Origin: Anaerohalosphaeraceae bacterium
Lineage (GTDB): Bacteria > Planctomycetota > Phycisphaerae > Sedimentisphaerales > Anaerohalosphaeraceae
Assembly: GCA_037479115.1 (NCBI GenBank)
Contig: JBBFLK010000011.1
Coordinates: forward strand, 40,768-104,767
DNA length: 64,000 nt
Direction of reading: 5' to 3'
Part shown: positions 25,291-33,385 of the stretch, piece after piece
Layout of the letters: each line of letters begins with the position of its first letter
Numbering within the stretch: the first letter of the stretch is position 1
Translations under genes and position numbers: made by a program
Notes under the pieces: generated by a model
Databases searched by the model: none
Seen by the model: the letters and a program-made list of their open reading frames with translations, nothing else
What the model was told of the DNA's origin: nothing

Positions 25291-26633
25291 ACAGATGGAT
25301 TCCCGTTTGAAGAAGGATTCGAATCGGGCGAACGATTCCCCGTCTGAGCGGAACCGTTTCGGTTGTTTCGATTTCGGCGGCGCCGGTTTTTGCGTCGTTT
25401 TTTTCTCGGAAAAGGTTTGTCCTGCCCGGGCTGACCTTGCGGAGCGGCGGGAGAGTCGGATTTGCTGTTGTTTTCCTGACTATTCGAAGGAATCGAATCT
25501 TCCTCCGGCCCGTCCGCGGCATCAGCGAGCGGGCCTTCTTCGATTTGGTCAATTACTTCTTCGATTTCTTCGGCCACTTCCTCTGCAAGGGCTTCGGGGA
25601 TAGTCAGTTCAGCTTTTTGAGCTGGGTCTGAAGCGTTATCCGAAAAGGATAGTTCCTCCTGCTCCTGCGGCAGAGTGGATGCGTCTGAATCTCCTGCCGG
25701 CAGAGTTTCCGCCGGCGGTGTTGCTGCCGGCTTGTCGGACAGGATTTGAATTTCCTCCAGCGGCCAGGCCTGCTTTTCGCCGTCAGGCGTCTGAACAACA
25801 ACCAGTTGAGTCAATACCTGAAAATCTACGACAATACCGGCGCCTTTGGGGGTCTGGACCTGAGTGTTGCGCGGCGGCAGTTTGCTTTTTAATTCTCGAT
25901 ATGTGTAGTCTTCATACCGCAAACAGCATTTCAAACGTCCGCAATGGCCGCTGATTTTGGACGGGTCAAGGGTGGCTTTCTGGAGTTTGGCCATCCGCAT
26001 ATTGACGGGGTCCAGAATCTTCAAAAACCGCTTGCAGCAGCATTCAAGCCCGCAACTTTCGTAATCGCTGAGCAGTCGGGCCTCATCGCGGGAGCCGATT
26101 TGGCGAAGCTCGATTCGGGTCTGGTACTCGCGGGCGAGTTTTTTTACCAGTTCGCGGAAATCGACGCGTCCGTCGCTGGTAAAATAGAAAATAATTCGTT
26201 CGCCTCCAAAAAGATGTTCGGCCTCGATAATCTTCATATTCAGGCCGAGTTCGTCGGCAAACCGCTGGCAGCATTTGGCCTCTTCGGCGGCAGATACTTC
26301 CAGATGTTCCTGCTCGCGAATGTCCTCGTGGGTGGCAAAACGGACGAATTTGCCCCCCGTTGTAATGGAGATTTCCTTATTCCCTTGGGTGTAATAGGCC
26401 TCGACTTGTTCGGGGGTAAACCGGTAGTTTCCCGCTTTGTAGTTGTAGGGGCCTACCAACTGGCCTAATTCGAGGCCGCGGTCTGTTTTGACGATGACGT
26501 ACGGCTTGTTTTTGGGAATTTGGGATTCGTTGTGCTCAAACCAGCCCAGAATTCCCATTTTGCCATAACGAACCAGCATCCATTTGTTGTTATGTTTTTG
26601 CGCTTTTGTTTTTGCGCTCTCATCCTGTGTCAT
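25287..26633 (-). CDS. ricT: RicT/YaaT-type PSP1 domain protein
   Basis: PSP1/YaaT proteins act, in Bacillus, in the Ric complex that carries Fe-S clusters and affects RNase Y activity and sporulation. Residues about 18-290 are the PSP1 domain. The cysteine set SCGLECCCKRF (about 193-203) and HCGRLKCCL (about 231-239) matches the cluster-binding cysteines of the family. The last ~150 residues are an acidic, low-complexity stretch ending in a strongly basic PRKKRRKNRRRRNRNN tail, which is not part of the Bacillus protein and could bind RNA (inference). It lies directly after holB, as yaaT does in Bacillus. Confidence 0.85.
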   Translation of the reverse strand: MTQDESAKTKAQKHNNKWMLVRYGKMGILGWFEHNESQIPKNKPYVIVKTDRGLELGQLVGPYNYKAGNYRFTPEQVEAYYTQGNKEISITTGGKFVRFATHEDIREQEHLEVSAAEEAKCCQRFADELGLNMKIIEAEHLFGGERIIFYFTSDGRVDFRELVKKLAREYQTRIELRQIGSRDEARLLSDYESCGLECCCKRFLKILDPVNMRMAKLQKATLDPSKISGHCGRLKCCLRYEDYTYRELKSKLPPRNTQVQTPKGAGIVVDFQVLTQLVVVQTPDGEKQAWPLEEIQILSDKPAATPPAETLPAGDSDASTLPQEQEELSFSDNASDPAQKAELTIPEALAEEVAEEIEEVIDQIEEGPLADAADGPEEDSIPSNSQENNSKSDSPAAPQGQPGQDKPFPRKKRRKNRRRRNRNNRNGSAQTGNRSPDSNPSSNGNPSV

Positions 26634-26669
26634 GGAAAGGCATACTCCGAGGGCCTTTTTGAGGTCGGT

Positions 26670-27815
26670 TCAGTCGTCCGACCGAACGGGCAGTATATCA
26701 GAGAAGGTCCAGATTAACAAGAGCCGCTCGAAAATCAGTTTTTCGTTAACATTTGCATCGACCCAGCCGAGAAGTTTCTGGATATTGATTATCTTTTCTG
26801 CGGCCTCTTCTGCATTTATTTTTTTGCTCAATTGTCTGACGATTTCTATTTGATCTGAGTAAACAAGAGAAGATTCCTCTGAATATGTTATCTTCATCAG
26901 GTCGGCCAAGAGGGTCAGGACCATCCGCAGCAGCCCTTTTTCGGCCGTGCGAAAGAGGTCTTTGGTGCTGACATTGGGCTTTTGTCGGGCCCAGGCATCG
27001 CCGACGGCTTTGGCGGACTGGATAAGCCATCCGGCCGTGTCGATGAGGTCAGCCGGCTCCAGGCGGCTGAGGCGTTCGGCCAGCTCTTTTTTGATTTCGT
27101 AGGCGTCCACGGGTTTACCGCTTTCCCTGAGCCGGGCCCACCGCAGGGCTTCTCCCAAACGGCCTTCGCTGAAGCGCGCCCAAAAGAGGGCTTGCGAGGC
27201 GTCGATTCCTTTTCGTGTCAGTTCCTCAACGATGACGGTTTCACTGACCGGTCCAAAGGAAAGAATCCGGCAGCGGGAGCGGGTGGTGGGGAGCATTTCC
27301 TCCAGCCGGCTGCATAACAGAATGATGATGCAGAACGAAGGCGGTTCTTCGAGGATTTTCATCATTGCATTTTGACTGGAGGTATTGACTTTCTCCGCCT
27401 CCTCCATCACAAAAACGGTATAAGGCCCCATGACAGGTTTTCGGGCTGCCCGCTCGATGAAAAATTCGCGGACGACATCAATCGGCATTTCCACCGGTGC
27501 ATCTTTCTCTTTCCCCTCTTCGGTGTATTGGAGCAGTTCTTTATAAATCAGAACAAAGTCGGGGTGATTTCCCGCATCCATAAGCTGGCAGGAAGGGCAC
27601 CGGCCGCAGCTGTCTGTCTTAACAGGGCCGCTTCGGTCTGGGTTTTGAATGGGGGACCGACAAAGCAGGAGGCGGGCGAAGGCCTCCGCCGTGGTGCGTT
27701 TGCCGACTCCGTCCGGGCCGACGAAGAGATAGGCATGCGGGATGCGCCCTTCCGCATAGGCCTGCTGGAGGGCCGCCACAGCTTTGTCCTGACTGTGAAT
27801 GTCCCGCATCTGCAT
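26670..27815 (-). CDS. holB: DNA polymerase III delta' subunit (clamp loader)
   Basis: The delta' subunit is the stator of the clamp loader that places the beta clamp on DNA. The 381-residue AAA+ protein has GPDGVGKRTTAEAFA near residue 31, a zinc-binding set in CGRCPSCQ near 71 plus an upstream Cys, VMEEAEKVNTSSQNAMMKILEEPP near 130-153, and the sensor-1-like TTRSRCRIL near 173. The chosen ATG overlaps the tmk stop by one base (TGATG), tight coupling typical of tmk-holB pairs; a TTG one codon earlier is possible. dnaX, encoding the motor subunit, is elsewhere in the window. Confidence 0.9.
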   Translation of the reverse strand: MQMRDIHSQDKAVAALQQAYAEGRIPHAYLFVGPDGVGKRTTAEAFARLLLCRSPIQNPDRSGPVKTDSCGRCPSCQLMDAGNHPDFVLIYKELLQYTEEGKEKDAPVEMPIDVVREFFIERAARKPVMGPYTVFVMEEAEKVNTSSQNAMMKILEEPPSFCIIILLCSRLEEMLPTTRSRCRILSFGPVSETVIVEELTRKGIDASQALFWARFSEGRLGEALRWARLRESGKPVDAYEIKKELAERLSRLEPADLIDTAGWLIQSAKAVGDAWARQKPNVSTKDLFRTAEKGLLRMVLTLLADLMKITYSEESSLVYSDQIEIVRQLSKKINAEEAAEKIINIQKLLGWVDANVNEKLIFERLLLIWTFSDILPVRSDD

Positions 27816-28483
27816 CAAAACCAGTTCCGTTCCTGTAAAAGTGCTGCAATTTTCTGATGGACTTCTTCGATGGACAGGCCGTCTGTGTTCACGATTTCGA
27901 CCGGCGCGGGATAGTATTGGGGCAGGGCCAGAAAGCCCTGACGAACCCGCTGGTAATACTCCAGGCTTCTGGAATCGAATCGGTCTTCGGCGGTATGAGC
28001 GGAGGAATTGGAGTGATTTTGTCCATTGCGCTGCCCTGTCCGGTGCCGCCCTTTTTCCGCCGGCAGGTCCAAAATAATGGTTAAATCCGGCCAGGTTTCT
28101 CCGATGGCATAGCGGGCCAGATTGATAATGTCCCCTATGGGATACCCGCCGGCACCCTGATAAGCGCAGGTCGAGGATACGAAACGGTCGCAGAGGACAA
28201 TTTTCCCTTCGGACAGGGCCGGACGGATGACTTCGCTGACCAGCTGCGCCCGCGAGGCCATAAACAGCATCGTTTCCGTGTGCACATCCATTTTGCCTTT
28301 GGCGTCGTACTTGAGGAGTTTTCGGATTTGCTCGCCGATGTCCGTTCCGCCCGGGTCGTAGGTCTGAACCACAGAGAATCCCCGCTGCTCAAAGACGTTT
28401 CGCAGCAGCGGAATCTGTGTTGATTTTCCGCATCCATCGGTTCCGTCCAGCACCAAAAAACGTCCCGGGGTGTTCGCCGTCAT
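27815..28483 (-). CDS. tmk: thymidylate kinase
   Basis: Tmk phosphorylates dTMP to dTDP. The 222-residue protein starts its P-loop at LDGTDGCGKSTQ near residues 12-23. YDPGGTDIG near 43 replaces the usual REPGGT, and CDRFVSSTCAYQGAGG near 97-112 is the DR(Y/F) motif. The LID region (about 150-175, GRHRTGQRNGQNHSNSSAH) is basic and longer than usual. Its ATG overlaps the stop of the upstream membrane-protein gene as ATGA. Gene order membrane protein-tmk-holB-ricT-metG points to one operon. Confidence 0.93.
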   Translation of the reverse strand: MTANTPGRFLVLDGTDGCGKSTQIPLLRNVFEQRGFSVVQTYDPGGTDIGEQIRKLLKYDAKGKMDVHTETMLFMASRAQLVSEVIRPALSEGKIVLCDRFVSSTCAYQGAGGYPIGDIINLARYAIGETWPDLTIILDLPAEKGRHRTGQRNGQNHSNSSAHTAEDRFDSRSLEYYQRVRQGFLALPQYYPAPVEIVNTDGLSIEEVHQKIAALLQERNWF

Positions 28484-29241
28484 TGCTTCTCCTCAGAGTG
28501 GGGGCCGAAGTATTGTCCAAATTCCTGAAGCGCGGTGAGGAAACAGACCAAAAGGACTGCACCGCCCGCCGTATTCAACAGGCCGCTTCGAATCCAAAAA
28601 AAGGGTTTGGGAAACGGAATTACAAACAAAAGCACCAGGGCAGCCGCCATGATGAGCAGGCCCTGTTCGAGGACTTTCATCAGGGGTTTTACGGCGGTCA
28701 GCGGAATTCGACGGATTGCCGCCAGGGTTTCCGTGACCGGACGATTTTCCAGAAGAATCAGGGTCGGCACCAGCAGAAACGGTTTGATAAGGATGCACAG
28801 AACAATCAGCTGGCAGACCCGCAGGAGCCATTCCGGGGTCGGCTCCGTCGGCAGTCTTCTATAAAGCAGGACATGCAGAAGCATCATCAGCAGGATGGAT
28901 AAAAAGGACCAGGCCAGTTCAAACACCAGATAGGGCAGGAACAGCTTCCAGAAGAACGGTCGGCCGATATGAAGCAGCTCGAGTGGATGCCGAGCTGACA
29001 GAGGAGCCAGAACCGTCGAGCGCAGAAAGCCCGTAAAGAGCATTCCAATCAGAATAATCCCAATCATTAATCCTGCACCGAGAAGAAAGCCCGCCCAAAG
29101 AGGCATCTGGGCCAGCAGGCCCTGCGGAACGGCCTCCTGATTCATCCGTGCGGCCAGACAGGACAGGCCGCCGAACAGGCCGGTGAGCATAAGGGCTTCC
29201 GGCCAGCGGACCATCAGGATTTTCATCACATTCTGAGGCAT
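28480..29241 (-). CDS. multipass membrane protein, unknown function
   Basis: The 253-residue protein has about five or six transmembrane segments, for example FLLGAGLMIGIILIGMLFTGF, LFLPYLVFELAWSFLSILLM, VCQLIVLCILIKPFLLVPTL and LLIMAAALVLLFVIPF. No transporter or enzyme signature is visible. The RRIPLTAVKPLMKVLEQG loop resembles the interfacial helix of DUF4013/YIP-like proteins, but this is only a weak impression. It is the first gene of the tmk operon and is coupled to tmk by ATGA. Confidence 0.7.
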   Translation of the reverse strand: MPQNVMKILMVRWPEALMLTGLFGGLSCLAARMNQEAVPQGLLAQMPLWAGFLLGAGLMIGIILIGMLFTGFLRSTVLAPLSARHPLELLHIGRPFFWKLFLPYLVFELAWSFLSILLMMLLHVLLYRRLPTEPTPEWLLRVCQLIVLCILIKPFLLVPTLILLENRPVTETLAAIRRIPLTAVKPLMKVLEQGLLIMAAALVLLFVIPFPKPFFWIRSGLLNTAGGAVLLVCFLTALQEFGQYFGPHSEEKQ

Positions 29242-29312
29242 TCGACACCAAACGCTTTGCTGATTTTTCCTTCGGGGAGAACCGATGTCCTTCCCCGTTT
29301 TGACTTGAGCCC

Positions 29313-29318
29313 ATTATA
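29313..29318 (-). promoter_or_regulatory. probable -10 element for the tmk-holB-ricT-metG operon
   Basis: A perfect TATAAT is read on the minus strand about 72 bases before the first gene of the operon. The -35 region is not well matched, so this is a partial promoter call. Confidence 0.4.
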
Positions 29319-29360
29319 AGAGAAAACCATTTCTGTGCTACTCAAAAAGTCGGCGGAGGG

Positions 29361-32300
29361 TCAGGCCGTAAAGTGCACTTTGCCGCGTCCGAGCACCGCT
29401 TCGAGTTTCCGATGCGACTCCAGGTCGGCGCGGATGGACAGGTTGGCGTCCGCTCTGGCGGTGATTCGAAACCGTTTCGGCGTGTAAATAGTCAGTTCAA
29501 TCGGACTTTTGCCGCGGTTGTTCAGGCAGATTTGGCGGATTTTCTCCAGCAGGGCTTGATCCACAGTCTGGGCATCGATTTCCAGTTTTACCCTGGCGCT
29601 GAATCGGCGGCCCGCCTCCTCGATGTCAATCAGTTCCTCACAGCGGATATTCGGGATTTCGCGGAGGGTCTGGGCGGTGCCGCGGACGAAGACGATTCGA
29701 TCGGGCTGGAGGAGATGCCCGCATTTTTCGAGGGTTTTCGGAAAGAGCACCACTTCGCATTTACCCTGGAGGTCCTCCAATTCGGCGACGGCCATTTTGG
29801 CGCCGGCGTTTTTGCCGTTTTTCGTGACGGTGTAGCGGATTTTGGTAATCATTCCGCCGACAATGACCTCCTGCTCCTGCCGCAGCAGGCGGAGTTTGGC
29901 GGTGTTGGAGGTCGAATACAGTTCGATAATCTGCGCGTGCTTGCTGAGCGGGTTGCTGGTTACGTAGAAACCGAGGACCTCCTTTTCGTAGGACAGCATC
30001 TGCTGTTCGGACCAGGCCGGCACATCGGGCAGAATCATCGGTTCGGTTTTGGCTTCTTCGGCGGCCAGGGGACCGTTCAGGAAGAAATTCATTTGGCCTT
30101 TCTGGCGGTCGGCCTGAAAGGCGGCCCCGCACTGCATCGCTTTTTCGAGGGCGGCGGCCATCTGAGCACGGCTGCCTCCGAGGGAGTCGAAGGCGCCGGC
30201 CTTGATGAGGGCTTCGAGCACCTGTTTGTTGACGGTGTGAAGGTCCACGCTTTCGCAGAAGTGGAAGAGACTGCGGAATCCTCCGACACGTTCGCGGGCG
30301 GCGATAATCTGTTCGACGGCCTTGGAGCCGACACCTTTGACGGCCGCCAGACCGAAGCGAATCAGGCCGTTCTTTTTCTGCTCATCGTAAATCACTGTAA
30401 AGTCCACGAAGCTTTCGTTGATATCCGGAGGCAGGACTTCGATGCCCATGTCTCGGCATTCGCCGATGTATTCGACCACTTTGTCGGTATTGCCCATTTC
30501 GTAGGTGAGCAGGGACGCCATAAACTCCACAGGGTAATAGGTCTTCAGCCAGGCCGTCTGATAGGCGACAAACGAATAGCGGGTGGCGTGGCTTTTGTTA
30601 AAGCCGTAGTCGGCGAACCGGCGAATCAGGGCGAAGATTTCCTCAGCCTGTGCGGGCTGAAGTCCATTCCGGATGCAGCCGTCGATGAAGCGTTTTTGTT
30701 CGGCCTGGATGACGTCTTCCTTCTTCTTGCTGATGGCTTTAATCAGCGTATAGGCCTCGCGGAGCGGAATGCCGCCGAGCCGATTGCAGATACGCATCAC
30801 CTGTTCCTGATAGACGATGATGCCGAAGGTTTCGGCGAGGATTTCCTCCATAATCGGGTGGGGGGCCGACCAGCGGGCGCCGTGCTTGCGTTCGATAAAC
30901 TCCGGAATCAGGGCCAGCGGCCCAGGTCGATACAGGGCGTTGGCGGCGATGAGGTCTTCCAGCCGGTCGGGCCGGAGTTTGCGAAGCATCTCCTGCATCC
31001 CGCTGGATTCAAACTGGAAGATGCCTTTGGTTCTGCCGGCACTGAAGATTTCCCGATAGACCCGCTGGTCCATAATATCGATGGCTTCGATATCGATGGT
31101 TTTGCCGTGGATTTCCTGAATCAAATCGACGGTTCGCTGAATGATGCTGAGGGTTTTGAGGCCCAGAAAGTCCATTTTCATCAGGCCGGCCTTCTCGACA
31201 AACGGTCCTTCAAACTGGGTGATGAGTTCCTCAGAGCCGGCCTGCTTGTACAGCGGCAGAAAGCGGGTCAGGGGTTCATCGGCAATGACAACACCGCAGG
31301 CATGGACGGAGGCGTGGCGGGCCAGCCCCTCCAGTTTTCTTCCGATGTTAATCACGCGGCGGGTTTTTTCATCGGTTTCGTAGGCCTTTTTTAAGTCCGG
31401 TTCGGCCTCAAGGGCCTTATCGAGGGTCATCTTCAGTTCCGCCGGAACCAGTTTGGCCAGGCGGTCCGCCTCCGCCAGCGGCACATCGAGGACCCGACAG
31501 ACATCTCGGATGACCGCGCGGGCCTTCATCGTTCCAAAGGTAATGATTTGCGCGATATGACCGTATTTTTGTCGGACGTAATTCAGGATTTTTTCTCGGC
31601 CGTCCTGGCAGATGTCGATATCGATATCGGGCATCTCGTTGCGTTCGGGGTCCATAAACCGCTCAAACAGCAGGTCATAGCGGAGCGGGTCGATGTTGCA
31701 GATGCCCAGACAGTATCCGACGATGGTTCCGACGGCACTGCCGCGTGCCCCGACGGGGATGTTCTGTTCTTTGGCGTAATTGCAGAAGTCCCAGACAATC
31801 AGGAAGTAGCTGGCAAACCCTTTGCTTTTAATGACTTCCAGCTCCCAGTTGATTCGGTCCTGAATCGCAGGGGAGATTTGGCCGTATCGTTTTTTGGCCC
31901 CTTCGAGCACCAGTTCGGTGAGCATTTGTTCGGCCGTTTTTCCCGGGGGGGTGTGATAGCGCGGGGCATGGCGGGTTTTCAGGTCCAGTTCCACCTGACA
32001 GCGGCCTGCAATCGTCAGGGTATTGTCGCAGGCCTCCGGATAGGCCGCAAAAAGGGTTCTCATTTCCTCCGGGCTTTTCAAATAGACATCCGGCGGATAC
32101 TCCATCTTGTCCACATCGGTAATCTTCTTGCCGGTGTTGATGCAGCACAGGACCATGTGGGCTTCGTGGTCATCGGCATTCAGGAAATGGACATCGTTGG
32201 TGGCGACCAGCCCGATTCCCAGTTCTTTGGCCAAATCAACCAGAGCCGGCAGCAGATGCGGATGTTCATCGTTTTCGTGCTGCTGGATTTCGATGAAGAA

Positions 32301-32822
32301 TCGTTCCGGGCCGAAGATTTTCAGATACTCCTGGGCGGCTCGGCGGGCGGTCTGCCGGTCTTCGCGGACAAGGGCGGTGGGGATTTCGCCGGCGATGCAG
32401 GCGCTGGTGCAAATCAATCCTTCACTGAACTGGGCCAGGACTTCTTTGTCGATTCGCGGGCGGTAATAAAACCCTTCTGTATAGCCGATGCTGCTCAGCT
32501 GCAGGAGGTTCTGGTATCCTTTGAGGTTCTCGGCCAGCAGGAGCAGGTGATAGGTGTTGTCTTTGACACCGCCGCCTTTCTGCCGCTCAAAGCGGGACCC
32601 GGGGGCGATGTAGGCCTCCATTCCTAAGATAGGTTTGATGCCGTATTTTTGGGCCTGGAGATAGAAATCGAGAGCTCCGAAAAGATTGCCGTGATCGGTA
32701 ATGGCGACGGCATTCATCCCCAATTGGCGGCATCGTTCAAAGAGCACATCGGGCTGAATGGCGCCGTCGAGCAGGGAGTATTGTGTATGTAAGTGAAGGT
32801 GAATAAAGCCTTTATCATCCAT
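29361..32822 (-). CDS. dnaE: DNA polymerase III alpha subunit
   Basis: DnaE is the replicative DNA polymerase. The 1153-residue protein begins with a PHP domain (HLHLHTQYSLLDGAI near residue 8; ITDHGNLFG near 40). The polymerase palm contains PDIDIDICQDGRE near 395 with two catalytic aspartates. The region EFIERKHG near 650, then GIIVYQEQVMRIC near 670 and FNKSHATRYSF near 740, is typical of the fingers and thumb. An OB-fold lies near 990-1060 (VIVGGMITKIRYTVTKNGK). Length and order match DnaE1-type enzymes. I see no intein and no proofreading exonuclease. An AT-rich gap precedes it. Confidence 0.97.
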   Translation of the reverse strand: MDDKGFIHLHLHTQYSLLDGAIQPDVLFERCRQLGMNAVAITDHGNLFGALDFYLQAQKYGIKPILGMEAYIAPGSRFERQKGGGVKDNTYHLLLLAENLKGYQNLLQLSSIGYTEGFYYRPRIDKEVLAQFSEGLICTSACIAGEIPTALVREDRQTARRAAQEYLKIFGPERFFIEIQQHENDEHPHLLPALVDLAKELGIGLVATNDVHFLNADDHEAHMVLCCINTGKKITDVDKMEYPPDVYLKSPEEMRTLFAAYPEACDNTLTIAGRCQVELDLKTRHAPRYHTPPGKTAEQMLTELVLEGAKKRYGQISPAIQDRINWELEVIKSKGFASYFLIVWDFCNYAKEQNIPVGARGSAVGTIVGYCLGICNIDPLRYDLLFERFMDPERNEMPDIDIDICQDGREKILNYVRQKYGHIAQIITFGTMKARAVIRDVCRVLDVPLAEADRLAKLVPAELKMTLDKALEAEPDLKKAYETDEKTRRVINIGRKLEGLARHASVHACGVVIADEPLTRFLPLYKQAGSEELITQFEGPFVEKAGLMKMDFLGLKTLSIIQRTVDLIQEIHGKTIDIEAIDIMDQRVYREIFSAGRTKGIFQFESSGMQEMLRKLRPDRLEDLIAANALYRPGPLALIPEFIERKHGARWSAPHPIMEEILAETFGIIVYQEQVMRICNRLGGIPLREAYTLIKAISKKKEDVIQAEQKRFIDGCIRNGLQPAQAEEIFALIRRFADYGFNKSHATRYSFVAYQTAWLKTYYPVEFMASLLTYEMGNTDKVVEYIGECRDMGIEVLPPDINESFVDFTVIYDEQKKNGLIRFGLAAVKGVGSKAVEQIIAARERVGGFRSLFHFCESVDLHTVNKQVLEALIKAGAFDSLGGSRAQMAAALEKAMQCGAAFQADRQKGQMNFFLNGPLAAEEAKTEPMILPDVPAWSEQQMLSYEKEVLGFYVTSNPLSKHAQIIELYSTSNTAKLRLLRQEQEVIVGGMITKIRYTVTKNGKNAGAKMAVAELEDLQGKCEVVLFPKTLEKCGHLLQPDRIVFVRGTAQTLREIPNIRCEELIDIEEAGRRFSARVKLEIDAQTVDQALLEKIRQICLNNRGKSPIELTIYTPKRFRITARADANLSIRADLESHRKLEAVLGRGKVHFTA

Positions 32823-32951
32823 AATTGTTCATCACTCCGTTCCGAACCGTTTCTGGGGGTATCATAAGGGGTTTGAAAGGGCTAATCAACACTTTTGTGA
32901 AGGGATTCTCTGACAGGAATGGAGGTTAATCTGGGAAAAGCCGTAAAAAAC

Positions 32952-32971
32952 TATCAGTATAAATACTGATA
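32952..32971. promoter_or_regulatory. 20-bp palindrome in the dnaE/transporter gap
   Basis: TATCAGTAT and its exact inverse ATACTGATA are separated by two bases. The site is 130 bases upstream of dnaE and 415 bases upstream of the transporter gene. Size and symmetry fit a dimeric repressor site, but the regulated gene is unknown. Confidence 0.4.
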
Positions 32972-33128
32972 TAAAATTTAAATAATTTCCAACGATATTC
33001 TGCAACCGGTTGTTTTGTAGATACTTATAGAATATATAAAAATTTCTAAAAAAAGGTTGTAATCAAAGACCCATTTCAGTAATATTACGTATAAATCTAA
33101 GAACTGATAAAATGTTTTCTCCCCTCCA

Positions 33129-33178
33129 AGGAAGAGACCCGAACGGTAACCCCAAAAGTTCCAAAAGGGTCTTTTCCT
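33129..33178. other. stable hairpin, possible structured RNA or transcription stop
   Basis: GGAAGAGACCC and GGGTCTTTTCC form a 12-bp stem when the flanking A-T is included, with one G-T pair. The inner GAAC and GTTC can extend it, leaving a CAAAA bulge on one side. It lies about 205 bases before the transporter start. No long T tract follows on the plus strand, so a plain terminator is not certain. Confidence 0.4.
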
Positions 33179-33279
33179 GTTTTCAAATCTATACTATCTA
33201 ATACATCTCCAGTAAATCTATTAATTGGTTTTCGCCTTTCGAAAATATTTGCATAGGGTTTTTGCTAAAAAATTTTTCC

Positions 33280-33309
33280 TTGACAAGCAGGGGTTTGATG
33301 GATTTGGAT
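33280..33309 (+). promoter_or_regulatory. weak candidate promoter for the sugar-uptake cluster
   Basis: A perfect TTGACA is followed after 18 bases by TTGGAT, a poor -10. The position, about 77 bases before the first gene, is sensible. Confidence 0.25.
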
Positions 33310-33385
33310 AGCCCCTTCAGGGTTTTTTTGCCCTGCCGGATAAAGAAGCCAATATCTGTCGGGAATCGGAAGGCGGAGCGACTGA

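Larger units (their letters stand above)
32823..33385. other. 563-bp AT-rich intergenic region
   Basis: No convincing coding sequence is present. From about 32930 to 33280 the region is far more AT-rich than its surroundings. It holds the palindrome at 32952, a long hairpin at 33129, and a TTGACA near 33280. It separates dnaE from the divergent sugar-uptake cluster and likely carries both promoters. Confidence 0.6.

Noticed and set aside
29373..31394. Long open frame on the plus strand opposite dnaE (673 codons)
   Set aside because: It mirrors dnaE codon structure, has no family resemblance and no ribosome site. Long antisense frames are common in this base composition; similar ones lie opposite dinG, metG and the fused ETF gene.
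32930..33280. AT-rich gap upstream of dnaE as a replication origin
   Set aside because: No cluster of DnaA boxes (TTATCCACA-like) was found and no dnaA, dnaN or gyrB lies nearby.
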